Shown here piece after piece: positions 1 through 7,719 of a DNA stretch of 64,000 nucleotides. Position numbers and translations under genes: made by a program. Each line of letters opens with the position of its first letter. Within the stretch, counting starts at the first letter, position 1. Under the pieces are notes generated by a model. It was not told the origin of the DNA. It worked only from the letters and a program-made list of their open reading frames with translations, and did no database searches. This DNA comes from Microcella alkalica (lineage in GTDB: Bacteria; Actinomycetota; Actinomycetes; Actinomycetales; Microbacteriaceae). Where the stretch lies: the NCBI RefSeq assembly GCF_014595885.1, contig NZ_JABUKC010000003.1, positions 434,001 through 498,000 on the forward strand, given 5' to 3'.

Positions 1-2615
1 GCTACGCGCTGCCCGCCGTGTCGGGCGAGAACGTCGTGCGCGTCGACGACATCGTCGCCTACGCCGACGAAGCGCTCGCCCCCGTTGCGAGCATCGCGCC
101 CGCGACCTCGAGCGTCATCGAGGGCCGCACCGCGACCCTCACCGTGAACCTCACCGTCGCGCCGACCGAGACCGTCACGGTCGACGTCGCCACCGCAGCC
201 GGCTCGGCGAGCGCCGACGACTTCACCGCCGTCGCGCAGACCCTCGAGTTCGCGCCGGGCGTGACCTCGCGCACCGTCGAGGTCGTCACCGCCGACGACG
301 CGGTCGAGGAGGGCGACGAGACCCTCACCGTGCAGCTGTCGAACCCCGCGGGCGTGCAGCTCGGCAGCGCGACGACCGCGAGCCTGAGCATCCTCGATGA
401 TGACGGCGCGGTCGTCGGCCCGCCCACCGGCCGCACCCTGCTCATCGACGACCACGAGGCCCCGCTGACGTCCGGCGCCGACGGCGACGTGCCGCTCGGC
501 TGGTTCGCCGCGCAGGATCCGTCGAGCTCGGTGAGCTTCGCCGCAACCGACGCTCCCCCGGCGCCCGTGCCCGGCGCGCCCGACGGCAACACGGTGCTGC
601 GCGCCGACGCGACCGTCACGTCGTTCGGCGTCGTCGTGCGCAACTTCGCCAACGAGACCGCCGACGCGTGGACCACGCAGGACTGGTCGAGCTACGAGGG
701 CATCGGGTTCTGGATGCTCGGCACCGGCTCGGGCACCGACCTGTTCTTCGACATCCTCGACAACCGCAACCCGGGCTCGACCCGCGACGACGCCGAGCGC
801 TACGTCGCGAGCTTCGAGGACGACTTCGTGGGCTGGAGGTTCCTGACCTTCGACTTCGCCGACTTCACCCGCAAGGAGATCGGCAACGGCGCCCCCGCCG
901 ACGGCCTCACGCTCACCGACATGCACGGCTACGCCTTCGGGGTGCTGCGCACGGCGGGCACGCAGACCTTCCACTACGACGACGTCACCCTCTACGGCGA
1001 GGCGGCCCCCGTGCCGCTGCAGGTCTCGTTCGACCGCGCCGGCTACGAGGTCACCGAGGGCGACGCGGCCGAGCTCGTCGTGCGGCTCAACCGCGTCGCC
1101 GAGGCCGACGTGACCGTCGAGTGGGAGGCGGTCTCGACGAGCGCCCGCACCCGCACCGAGGATCTGCCCGCGACCGAGGGCGAGGACTTCACGGCCGCCT
1201 CGGGCACCGTGACGATCCCCGCCGGCTCGCGCGAGGCATCCTTCACGGTCGAGACGCTGCAGAACGAGAAGTTCGAGGTCGACGAGACCTTCGTCGCCAC
1301 CCTCACCGACCCGGTGGGCGCCGAGTTCGGCGTCGTGCGCACGGCCGCGGTGAGCATCCAGGACGACGACGAGAAGATCGCCGGGCTCGTGGACGACTTC
1401 GAGGCGTTCCCGTGGCTCATCGACACCGCTCGTGGCACCCGTATCGAGACGCGCGACGCCGGCGGCTACGCCGGGGCCGACGCGGACGAGACCATCCTCG
1501 ACATCGCGTTCCGCGGCAACGGCGGAATCACGCGGCCGATCGAGGGCGGGCAGGACTGGTCGACCGCCGACGGGCTGTCGTTCTGGGTGAACAGCAGCAA
1601 GCCGAACCAGCGCATCACCGTCGGCATCGCCGACAACGGTGCGCCCGACGGCGGGCCCGACACCTGGGTTCCGGTGTGGAGCGACGAGTTCGAGGGCGAG
1701 GCCGGCCAGCCGGCGAACCCCGACAACTGGACGTACGAGACCGGCGGGTGGGGCTGGGGCAACGACGAGCTGCAGTACTACACCGACTCGACCGAGAACG
1801 CCGCGCTCGACGGCGAGGGGAACCTCGTCATCACCGCTCGCGAGATCGACCCCGCGACCACCGACCTCGAGTGCTGGTACGGCCCGTGCGAGTACACCTC
1901 GGCGCGCCTCATCAGCGAGAACAAGCAGGAGTTCGAGTACGGGCGCATCGAGTCGCGCGTCAAGGTGCCGCAGGGCAGCGGCATCTGGCCCGCCGTCTGG
2001 ACGCTCGGCAACGACTTCCGCGAGGTCGGCTGGCCGCAGACCGGCGAGATCGACGTCATGGAGTTCGTCGGGCGCCTGCCGAACGAGATCTTCGGCACCA
2101 TCCACGGCCCCGGCTACTCGGGCGGCCAGTCGTTCGGCGGCATCTACGACTTCGGCACCCCCGTGTACGACGACTGGCACACCTTCTCGGTGGAGTGGAC
2201 GCCGGAGCGCATCGACTGGTTTGTCGACGGCATCCAGTACCACTCGGCCACGCCGGAGGACATCGCGCCGAACGAGTGGGTGTTCGACCACCCGTTCACG
2301 CTGCTGACGAACATCGCCGTCGGCGGCAACTTCGGCGGGGCGCTCGGCGACGACCTGGAGTTCCCGCAGTCGCTCACGGTCGACTACATCCGGGTGTTCC
2401 AGGCTCCCGACACGGCTGAGCGGTTCACCGCCGACGTCACCGTGCGCGGCACCGGCTGGCAGAAGGTGACCGTGCCGTTCGACGCGTTCACGCGGGCGAA
2501 GCAGCAGCCGGCCGGAGCCCCGAACGACGGACTGACCCTCACCGACGTGCAGGGCTACAGCCTGGGCCTGCGCGGCAACGGCACGCTCTCGATCGACCGT
2601 GTGATGGTCGAGTAG
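1..2615 (+). CDS. Secreted GH16 endo-beta-glucanase (laminarinase-like), 5' end outside window
   Basis: Probably hydrolyses beta-1,3 or mixed-linkage glucans outside the cell. The frame is open to the left edge, so the N-terminus and any signal peptide are missing. Domains in order by nucleotide: Calx-beta (about 93-405), a CBM11/CIA30-like carbohydrate-binding module (430-1005), a second Calx-beta (1020-1370), the first part of a second such module (1384-1663), a GH16 catalytic domain (1664-2405), then the rest of that second module (2406-2612). The GH16 signature GEIDVMEF starts at 2043. Its catalytic glutamates are the codons at 2046 (nucleophile) and 2061 (acid/base). The insertion of GH16 into the module and the CCCGACAC repeat at both junctions are treated in the findings. 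Family assignment is secure; the exact substrate is not. Confidence 0.93.
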   Translation, partial: YALPAVSGENVVRVDDIVAYADEALAPVASIAPATSSVIEGRTATLTVNLTVAPTETVTVDVATAAGSASADDFTAVAQTLEFAPGVTSRTVEVVTADDAVEEGDETLTVQLSNPAGVQLGSATTASLSILDDDGAVVGPPTGRTLLIDDHEAPLTSGADGDVPLGWFAAQDPSSSVSFAATDAPPAPVPGAPDGNTVLRADATVTSFGVVVRNFANETADAWTTQDWSSYEGIGFWMLGTGSGTDLFFDILDNRNPGSTRDDAERYVASFEDDFVGWRFLTFDFADFTRKEIGNGAPADGLTLTDMHGYAFGVLRTAGTQTFHYDDVTLYGEAAPVPLQVSFDRAGYEVTEGDAAELVVRLNRVAEADVTVEWEAVSTSARTRTEDLPATEGEDFTAASGTVTIPAGSREASFTVETLQNEKFEVDETFVATLTDPVGAEFGVVRTAAVSIQDDDEKIAGLVDDFEAFPWLIDTARGTRIETRDAGGYAGADADETILDIAFRGNGGITRPIEGGQDWSTADGLSFWVNSSKPNQRITVGIADNGAPDGGPDTWVPVWSDEFEGEAGQPANPDNWTYETGGWGWGNDELQYYTDSTENAALDGEGNLVITAREIDPATTDLECWYGPCEYTSARLISENKQEFEYGRIESRVKVPQGSGIWPAVWTLGNDFREVGWPQTGEIDVMEFVGRLPNEIFGTIHGPGYSGGQSFGGIYDFGTPVYDDWHTFSVEWTPERIDWFVDGIQYHSATPEDIAPNEWVFDHPFTLLTNIAVGGNFGGALGDDLEFPQSLTVDYIRVFQAPDTAERFTADVTVRGTGWQKVTVPFDAFTRAKQQPAGAPNDGLTLTDVQGYSLGLRGNGTLSIDRVMVE

Positions 2616-2638
2616 CCGCTCCCGTCAGGTCCCGATCG

Positions 2639-2668
2639 GAGCGGGGCGGCCTTCGGGTCGCCCCGCTT
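2639..2668 (+). terminator. Rho-independent-like terminator of the GH16 gene
   Basis: GCGGGGCG (2641-2648) pairs with CGCCCCGC (2659-2666) around a loop containing TTCGGG, 25 bp after the stop codon. There is no long T-tract, as is usual for actinobacterial terminators. Confidence 0.8.
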
Positions 2669-2683
2669 CGGCGTTGGCGGGTC

Positions 2684-2727
2684 GGCAGCGGCAGCGGCAG
2701 CGGCGGCAGTGGCAGTGGCAGCGGCGG
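2684..2727. repeat. GGCAGC/GGCAGT-type microsatellite
   Basis: Run of six-base GGCAGC and GGCAGT units with slight degeneration, between the GH16 terminator and the palindromic element that follows. No credible gene crosses it. Confidence 0.8.
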
Positions 2728-2728
2728 G

Positions 2729-2815
2729 ATGCGATCTGCAGGAGCGCGGAACGCGCTTCCGAGGAATCACCGGCTGGCGCGAGCCGGACACGCCCTCGAC
2801 TCCTGCAGACCGCAT
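2729..2815. repeat. Palindromic element A, copy 1
   Basis: Arm ATGCGATCTGCAGGAG (2729-2744) faces CTCCTGCAGACCGCAT (2800-2815). The two arms are reverse complements except for one base. The 55-bp interior holds a smaller hairpin, CCGGCT with AGCCGG. The same arm pair occurs at 38272-38370 in the opposite orientation with a different interior. Confidence 0.85.
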
Positions 2816-2859
2816 GCCGGCGCGGCGCGGGCGTCAGCCTGCCGCCGCCCGCACTCGCC

Positions 2860-3165
2860 TCAGTCGCCGCCGCTCCCGCCTGAGTCGGCGTCGCCGCCGC
2901 TCCCGCCCGAGGCGCCGTCGGCGCCGCCGGGCGCGTCCGCATCGAGGTGAGTCTCGGTGGGATGCCCGCCGTCGTCGTCGACGCCGGTCCAGCTGTCGCG
3001 TCCGCCCTCCAGGCCGCCGGCCTCCTGCTGCGCGCGCTGCCGAGCGAGGGCGTCGCGCGTGGGCTGGCGCAGGGCCCGGAAGAACAGCACCCCGATCACG
3101 AGGATGATGACCGCCATCACGAGCGGCGTCACGATGAGCACGAGCCAGAGCAGGTCGATCTCCAC
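2860..3165 (-). CDS. Small single-pass membrane protein, unknown function
   Basis: 101 residues from a GTG start. A strongly hydrophobic helix spans about residues 5-28. It is followed by a basic stretch and then a long Asp/Gly/Ser-rich tail from about residue 55, which ends in GGSGGD-like repeats. The pattern suggests a short membrane anchor with a disordered cytoplasmic tail. I recognise no family. It lies convergent to the GH16 gene, with element A and a terminator between them. Confidence 0.6.
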   Translation of the reverse strand: MEIDLLWLVLIVTPLVMAVIILVIGVLFFRALRQPTRDALARQRAQQEAGGLEGGRDSWTGVDDDGGHPTETHLDADAPGGADGASGGSGGDADSGGSGGD

Positions 3166-3232
3166 GGCTCAAGACTGGCAGGTCGAGCGCCGATCGGCCC
3201 GCGCGTGCCGGGCGGGCGACCGAGCCCGCGCC

Positions 3233-3547
3233 CTACAGCCCGAGCGCGAGCAGGAACCCCGCGTACGCGGCGAGCGCCGCCCACGCCGTCACGTCGACCG
3301 CCCGACGGGGCGCCCGCGCCGTCCAGAGCGCGGCCGTCGCCGCGAGGAGCAGCCAGCACAGCGAGTGGCCGAAGCGCAGCATCCACGAGACGATCCCGGT
3401 CGTCGAGCTCGCCTTCTCGGGGACGACGACGAGCCAGAGCGCCGCGAGCCCGAGCGCGATCGCGATCGCTGCGAGGCCGGCCGGCCGCCGGTTGCGCTCG
3501 AGCCAGCGGGTGACGCGCGAGGGGCGAGTGCGAGAGGAGTCGGTCAC
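3233..3547 (-). CDS. Small membrane protein with three predicted helices, unknown function
   Basis: About 104 residues if it starts at the GTG at 3547. The frame is open further upstream to 3586, but the longer start adds a non-hydrophobic stretch. The chosen start lies 6 nt after a TGGGCT box, which fits the leaderless pattern seen throughout the window. After a basic N-terminus there are three hydrophobic segments at about residues 25-42, 52-75 and 85-104. The protein ends within the last helix. Family not recognised; real-gene status rests on length, composition and placement. Confidence 0.55.
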   Translation of the reverse strand: MTDSSRTRPSRVTRWLERNRRPAGLAAIAIALGLAALWLVVVPEKASSTTGIVSWMLRFGHSLCWLLLAATAALWTARAPRRAVDVTAWAALAAYAGFLLALGL

Positions 3548-3610
3548 GCCCTCAGCCCAGCAGAGCGCGGCGCGGGGCGCATCCACCGATCGATCGAGGC
3601 CCCGGCCCGC

Positions 3611-4711
3611 CTACCGGCCGAGGCGGCTGAGGGTCGCGACGACCTGGCGCGCGATGTTGCGGCCGGCCCGCGCGGCGCCGATCGTCGAGGCGGAGGGCCC
3701 GTAGCCGGCGAAGAAGATGCGCCCGTCGCGCTCGGAGTGGTGGCTCGCGACGGTCACGCCGCCCTCGCGCTCGCGCAGCTTCAACGGGGCAAGATGCCGC
3801 AGCTCGGGCCGGAACCCGGTCGCCCAGATGATCGCGGTCGCGGGGCTGAACGAGCCGTCCTCCCAGCGCACGCCGTCGGGCTCGATGCGCTGGATGACAC
3901 CGCGCGAGACGAGCACCCCGCGGTCGAGCGCGGCCTGGATGCGGCGAGTGCGCGGCACGCCCGTTCCCGAGACGATGGAGGGGAGCGCACGGCCCGCCCT
4001 CGCGGCTTCGTCCTGCATGGCGACGGCGGCCACCGCATCCTCGAGATTGAGGCTCGGGCCGTCGATGAACTGCGGGTCGCGCCGGGTCGACCAGGCGATC
4101 GAGCGGGCCACCGACTCGAGCTCGATGATGAAGCCGATCGCGCTCGTGCCGCCGCCGACGACGACGACGTCCTGGTCGGCGAAGTCGCTCGCCGCCGAAT
4201 ACTCAGCGGTGTGCACGTGGCGGCCGGCGAAGTCGCGCAGGCCCGGGTACCAGGGCACGAACGGCGAGCCCCACGTGCCGGTCGCGTTGACGATCGTCGA
4301 GCCGAGCAGCTCGAGGTCTCCGCCCTCGGTGCGGATGTCGACGAGCAGCGGCCCGCCCGCGTCGGTGACGCGCGTCACCGTCGCGGGGCGCACGACCTTG
4401 AAGTCGTAGTGCTCCTCGTACTGGCGGTAGTAGTCCATGACGACCTCGCGCGCGGGGGTGTCGCGGTCGGCGGTGCCGAAGCTGATGCCGAGCTCGTCCA
4501 TGCCGGGCAGGTCGTTGACGCGGTGCGCCGAGCCGAGCCGCAGCGAGGCCCAGCGGTGCTGCCACGCCCCGCCCGTCGAGGGGCCGCGGTCGAGCAGCAC
4601 GAACTCCTCACCGGCCTCCAGTCCGAGCCGCTGCAGGTAGTAGGCGACCGAGAGCCCTGCCTGACCGGCGCCGATGACCACGCACTGGGTGGCGAGGGCG
4701 GATTCGGTCAC
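3611..4711 (-). CDS. Flavin-containing monooxygenase / CzcO-like NAD(P)-binding flavoprotein
   Basis: FAD- and NADPH-dependent oxygenation of a small substrate is the family activity; the substrate here cannot be told. The 366-residue protein has a Rossmann FAD motif GAGQAG (residues 14-19), a second dinucleotide motif GGGTSA (186-191), and the ATG motif of this class in WATGF (296-300). The GTG start at 4711 lies 6 nt from a TAGCCT box. It is transcribed divergently from DUF3073. Class is sure, specific function unknown; it could also be a CzcO-like protein without oxygenase activity. Confidence 0.85.
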   Translation of the reverse strand: MTESALATQCVVIGAGQAGLSVAYYLQRLGLEAGEEFVLLDRGPSTGGAWQHRWASLRLGSAHRVNDLPGMDELGISFGTADRDTPAREVVMDYYRQYEEHYDFKVVRPATVTRVTDAGGPLLVDIRTEGGDLELLGSTIVNATGTWGSPFVPWYPGLRDFAGRHVHTAEYSAASDFADQDVVVVGGGTSAIGFIIELESVARSIAWSTRRDPQFIDGPSLNLEDAVAAVAMQDEAARAGRALPSIVSGTGVPRTRRIQAALDRGVLVSRGVIQRIEPDGVRWEDGSFSPATAIIWATGFRPELRHLAPLKLREREGGVTVASHHSERDGRIFFAGYGPSASTIGAARAGRNIARQVVATLSRLGR

Positions 4712-4717
4712 CCGTAG

Positions 4718-4723
4718 AGGCTA
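4718..4723 (-). promoter_or_regulatory. -10 box, leaderless promoter of the monooxygenase gene
   Basis: TAGCCT on the minus strand, 6 nt before the GTG at 4711, so transcription should begin at or next to the start codon. Confidence 0.65.
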
Positions 4724-4778
4724 GTCGTTCGCTCTGAGCGCGCGAGGGGGCCCACCGGTCGCGAGGGGGCCCGCGTGG

Positions 4779-4784
4779 TAGACT
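4779..4784 (+). promoter_or_regulatory. Putative -10 box of the DUF3073 gene
   Basis: TAGACT, 110 nt before the DUF3073 start codon. It would give a leader of about 100 nt, unusually long for this window. I recognise no riboswitch in that leader. Confidence 0.45.
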
Positions 4785-4894
4785 GACCGGCAGTTTTGGT
4801 ACCGTCCCGATTCGGCGTTCCCGGGATCCCAGGGCCCGTTCCCACGGCCCCGATCCGACAGTCCTGAGTCGACACACTTGTGAGGGGGTCACGC

Positions 4895-5113
4895 ATGGGT
4901 CGCGGTCGTCAGAAGGCGAAGCACACCAAGGTGGCGCGAGAGCTGAAGTACTTCACTCCCGACACCAACCTCAGCGCGCTCGAGCGCGAGCTCGCGGCGA
5001 AGAACGAGGGCGACGACCTCTACGTCGACAAGTGGGCCGACGACGAGGAAGACGACGACGCCGACGAGGCCGACGCGTTCGGCTACTCGGCCGAGGCGCC
5101 TCGCACGGCGTAG
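4895..5113 (+). CDS. DUF3073 domain protein
   Basis: 72 residues, small and soluble. The N-terminus is basic (MGRGRQKAKHTKVARELKYF), the C-terminal third is very acidic. This matches the DUF3073 family, which is confined to actinobacteria and has no established function. The ATG at 4895 is preceded by GAGGGGG (4882-4888), a good ribosome site, so the frame's earlier alternative start is not needed. In Mycobacterium tuberculosis the homologue (Rv0810c, from memory) also sits beside purM and purF. Confidence 0.9.
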   Translation: MGRGRQKAKHTKVARELKYFTPDTNLSALERELAAKNEGDDLYVDKWADDEEDDDADEADAFGYSAEAPRTA

Positions 5114-5127
5114 GTCACAACGCTTCC

Positions 5128-5158
5128 GGAGCCCGTCCCCGCTAGGGGGCGGGCTCCG
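5128..5158 (+). terminator. Terminator after DUF3073
   Basis: GGAGCCCGTCCCC pairs with GGGGGCGGGCTCC across a four-base loop, 14 bp after the stop codon. Confidence 0.85.
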
Positions 5159-5261
5159 TGCTGTGCGGGGCGAGCGGGGCGCGGCGTGCGCCGCGATCGA
5201 GGCGAGGGATGCTCGGTGCGCGCGGTCGCGCACGCCCCTTCCGGGCATCCGGCACCGGGGT

Positions 5262-5267
5262 TAGCGT
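5262..5267 (+). promoter_or_regulatory. -10 box, leaderless promoter of the M20 hydrolase gene
   Basis: TAGCGT, 7 nt before the ATG at 5275. It supports that start over the upstream in-frame start at 5158. Confidence 0.65.
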
Positions 5268-5274
5268 GGGCGGC

Positions 5275-6495
5275 ATGCCTCTCGATCTCGAGCACCTCTA
5301 CCGCGACCTGCATTCCCACCCCGAGCTGTCGTTCGCCGAGACCCGCACCGCGGGCATCGCCGCCGCGCGTCTGCGCGAGATGGGGCTCGACGTGACGGAG
5401 GGGGTGGGCCGCACGGGCGTCGTGGGCGTGCTCGCCAACGGCGAGGGCCCGGTGGTGCATCTGCGCGCCGACATGGACGCGCTGCCCGTGACCGAGGCCA
5501 CGGGCCTCGACTACGCGAGCACGCAGCGGGCCGTCGGGCCCGACGGGGTCGAGGTGGGGGTCATGCACGCGTGCGGGCACGACATGCACGTCACGTGGCT
5601 GCTCGGCGCGGTCGAGCGGCTCGTCGCCGAGCGCGCCAGCTGGTCGGGCACGGTCGTGGCGGTGTTCCAGCCGGCGGAGGAGACGATCGGCGGGGCGCGC
5701 GAGATGGTGGCCGACGGACTCGTCGACCGGTTCCCGCGCGCCGACGTCGTGCTCGGCCAGCACCTCGCGCCGCTGCCCGCGGGTGTCGCGAGCGTCACGA
5801 GCGGGCCCGCGATGGCCGGCGCCGACACCCTCACGATCACGATGCACGGCCGAGGCGGGCACGGCTCGCGGCCGCAGTCGACGATCGACCCCGTGCTCGC
5901 CGCGGCGTCGGCCGTGGTGCGGCTGCAGTCGATCGTCTCGCGCGAGGTCGCGCCCGGCGCCCTCGCGGTCGTGACCGTCGGGTCGCTGCACGCGGGCACG
6001 AAGAGCAACATCATCCCGGCGGAGGCGACGATGGGCGTGAGCGTGCGCTCGGTCGACGCGGAGGTGCGGGCGACGCTGCTCGACGGCATCCGCCGCATCG
6101 TCGAGGCGGAGGCGACGGCGAGCGGCATGACGGAGCCGCCGACGATCGTCGTCGACGAGACGGTCGCCGCGACGGTCAACGACGCCGAGGCCACGGCGCG
6201 CATCCGGGCGGCATTCGAGGGCCGGTTCGGCGCCGAGCGCGTCATCGACATCGGCACGCTCACGGGCAGTGAGGACGTGCACGAGCTTGCGACCGCGGCC
6301 GGGGCGCCGCTCGTCTATTGGTTCGTCGGCGGCGTCGACCCCGAGGCCTTCGCCCGGGCGGCCGCGGCGGGCCGCGTCGAGCAGGAGATCCCGACGAACC
6401 ACTCGCCGTACTTCGCGCCCGTGCTGCACCCGACGATCGAGCACGGCGTCGACACGCTCGTCACGGCGACGCTGGAGTGGGTGGGGCGGGGCTGA
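5275..6495 (+). CDS. M20 family amidohydrolase (hippurate/IAA-amino-acid hydrolase type)
   Basis: Metal-dependent hydrolase that cleaves N-acyl amino acids or related amides in the cytoplasm. 406 residues, normal for the M20D group. Visible signatures: SHPELSF near the N-terminus, LRADMDALPV, the metal-binding MHACGHDMH, PAEET, and the dimerisation-domain start GRGGHGSRPQ. The start is fixed by the leaderless promoter and the match of MPLDLEHLYRDLHSHPELS to family N-termini. It lies between DUF3073 and purM, interrupting an association that is direct in mycobacteria. The substrate is not predictable. Confidence 0.9.
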   Translation: MPLDLEHLYRDLHSHPELSFAETRTAGIAAARLREMGLDVTEGVGRTGVVGVLANGEGPVVHLRADMDALPVTEATGLDYASTQRAVGPDGVEVGVMHACGHDMHVTWLLGAVERLVAERASWSGTVVAVFQPAEETIGGAREMVADGLVDRFPRADVVLGQHLAPLPAGVASVTSGPAMAGADTLTITMHGRGGHGSRPQSTIDPVLAAASAVVRLQSIVSREVAPGALAVVTVGSLHAGTKSNIIPAEATMGVSVRSVDAEVRATLLDGIRRIVEAEATASGMTEPPTIVVDETVAATVNDAEATARIRAAFEGRFGAERVIDIGTLTGSEDVHELATAAGAPLVYWFVGGVDPEAFARAAAAGRVEQEIPTNHSPYFAPVLHPTIEHGVDTLVTATLEWVGRG

Positions 6496-6511
6496 TGCCC
6501 CCGCGGCGGGC

Positions 6512-7615
6512 CTAGCCCGCGTACGCGCCGACGAGGCGCACGGCGCCGCCGTCGACGCCCTTGGCGCCCTGCTCGAAGCCGGCGAGGTCGCGCGCGTGGG
6601 TCGACACCGCACCCGCCACCCACGCGGGGATGCCCCGCGATTCGAGGGCGCGGATGACCGACGACGCGGCGTCCTGCGCGACGACCGCGAGCATCCCGAT
6701 GCCCAGATTCCAGGTTCCCTCGGTCGATTCGAGGCTGTCGCCGGCGAGGTCGGCGAGCACGCGGAAGACCGCAGGCGGGGCCCACGAGCCGCGGTCGACC
6801 TCGACCCAGCTGCCGACGGGCAGCACGCGGGCGAGGTTCGCGGCGATGCCGCCGCCGGTGACGTGGCTGAGGGCGTGCACGGCGCCGGGCAGCTCGGCGA
6901 GCACGTCGAGCAGGGGCGCGGTGTAGAGGCGCGTCGGCTCGAGCAGCGCGCGACCGACCGACCCGCCGAGCTCGGCGAGGTCGTCGTGGTAGCCAATGCC
7001 CCGCTGGGCGAGGATGTGCCGCACGAGCGAGAAGCCGTTGGAGTGCAGGCCCGAGCTCGCCATCGCGATGACGAGGTCGCCGTGCTGCACGCGCTCGGGG
7101 CCGAGCACGTCGTCGGCCTCGACGACGCCGACCGCGGCGCCCGCGACGTCGTAGTCGTCGACGCCCAGCAGGCCCGGGTGCTCGGCGGTCTCGCCGCCGA
7201 CGAGCGCGGTGCCGGTCGCGGTGCACGCCTCGGCGATGCCGCGCACGATGTCGGCGATGCGCTGCGGATGCACCTTGCCGCACGCGATGTAGTCGGTCAT
7301 GAACAGCGGCTTCGCCCCGACGACGACGATGTCGTCGACGACCATCGCCACCAGGTCTTGCCCGATGGTGTCGTGGATGTCGAGGGCCTGCGCGATCGCG
7401 ACCTTCGTGCCGACGCCGTCGGTGCTCGTGGCCAGCAGCGGGCGACGGTAGGCGGTGAAGGCCGAGGCGTCCCAGAGGCCGGCGAAGCCGCCGACTCCGC
7501 CGAGCACCTGCGGGCCGTGCGTCGCGCCGACGGCGGCCTTCATGAGCTCGACGGCGAGGTCGCCCGCGGCGGTGTCGACGCCGGCGGCCGCGTAGCTGGA
7601 AGCGTTCTCGTTCAC
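6512..7615 (-). CDS. purM: Phosphoribosylformylglycinamidine cyclo-ligase (AIR synthetase)
   Basis: Fifth step of purine synthesis: ATP-dependent ring closure of FGAM to AIR. 367 residues, slightly longer than the E. coli enzyme. The family is shown by YAAAGVD near the N-terminus, the STDGVGTK phosphate-binding loop, MVVDDIVVVGAKPLFMTDY, GGETAEHPG, and HSNGFSLVR. The GTG start at 7615 lies 7 nt from a TAGCCT box. It is divergent from purF with a 104-bp shared region, and convergent with the M20 gene. Confidence 0.97.
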   Translation of the reverse strand: MNENASSYAAAGVDTAAGDLAVELMKAAVGATHGPQVLGGVGGFAGLWDASAFTAYRRPLLATSTDGVGTKVAIAQALDIHDTIGQDLVAMVVDDIVVVGAKPLFMTDYIACGKVHPQRIADIVRGIAEACTATGTALVGGETAEHPGLLGVDDYDVAGAAVGVVEADDVLGPERVQHGDLVIAMASSGLHSNGFSLVRHILAQRGIGYHDDLAELGGSVGRALLEPTRLYTAPLLDVLAELPGAVHALSHVTGGGIAANLARVLPVGSWVEVDRGSWAPPAVFRVLADLAGDSLESTEGTWNLGIGMLAVVAQDAASSVIRALESRGIPAWVAGAVSTHARDLAGFEQGAKGVDGGAVRLVGAYAG

Positions 7616-7622
7616 GAACCCC

Positions 7623-7628
7623 AGGCTA
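7623..7628 (-). promoter_or_regulatory. -10 box, leaderless promoter of purM
   Basis: TAGCCT on the minus strand, 7 nt before the GTG at 7615. Confidence 0.6.
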
Positions 7629-7719
7629 TCGGCCGCGGCGCGCGCGAATGAGCGCGTGTGCCAGACTGGAGCCGGCTCGATCGAGCCGTTCCACCACCCC
7701 TCTGGGAGCTCGCTCGCGC

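Noticed and set aside
2684-2727. Microsatellite considered as coding for a Ser/Gly or Gln/Arg-rich peptide
   Set aside because: Short frames only, no start signals, flanked by a terminator and a palindrome.
2957-4717. Long plus-strand open frame of 586 codons opposite the monooxygenase gene
   Set aside because: Arg/Ala/Gly-rich shadow frame caused by GC bias; the minus-strand frame carries clear FAD-binding motifs.
4785-4894. DUF3073 leader considered as a riboswitch
   Set aside because: No known aptamer consensus recognised; only weak GC hairpins.
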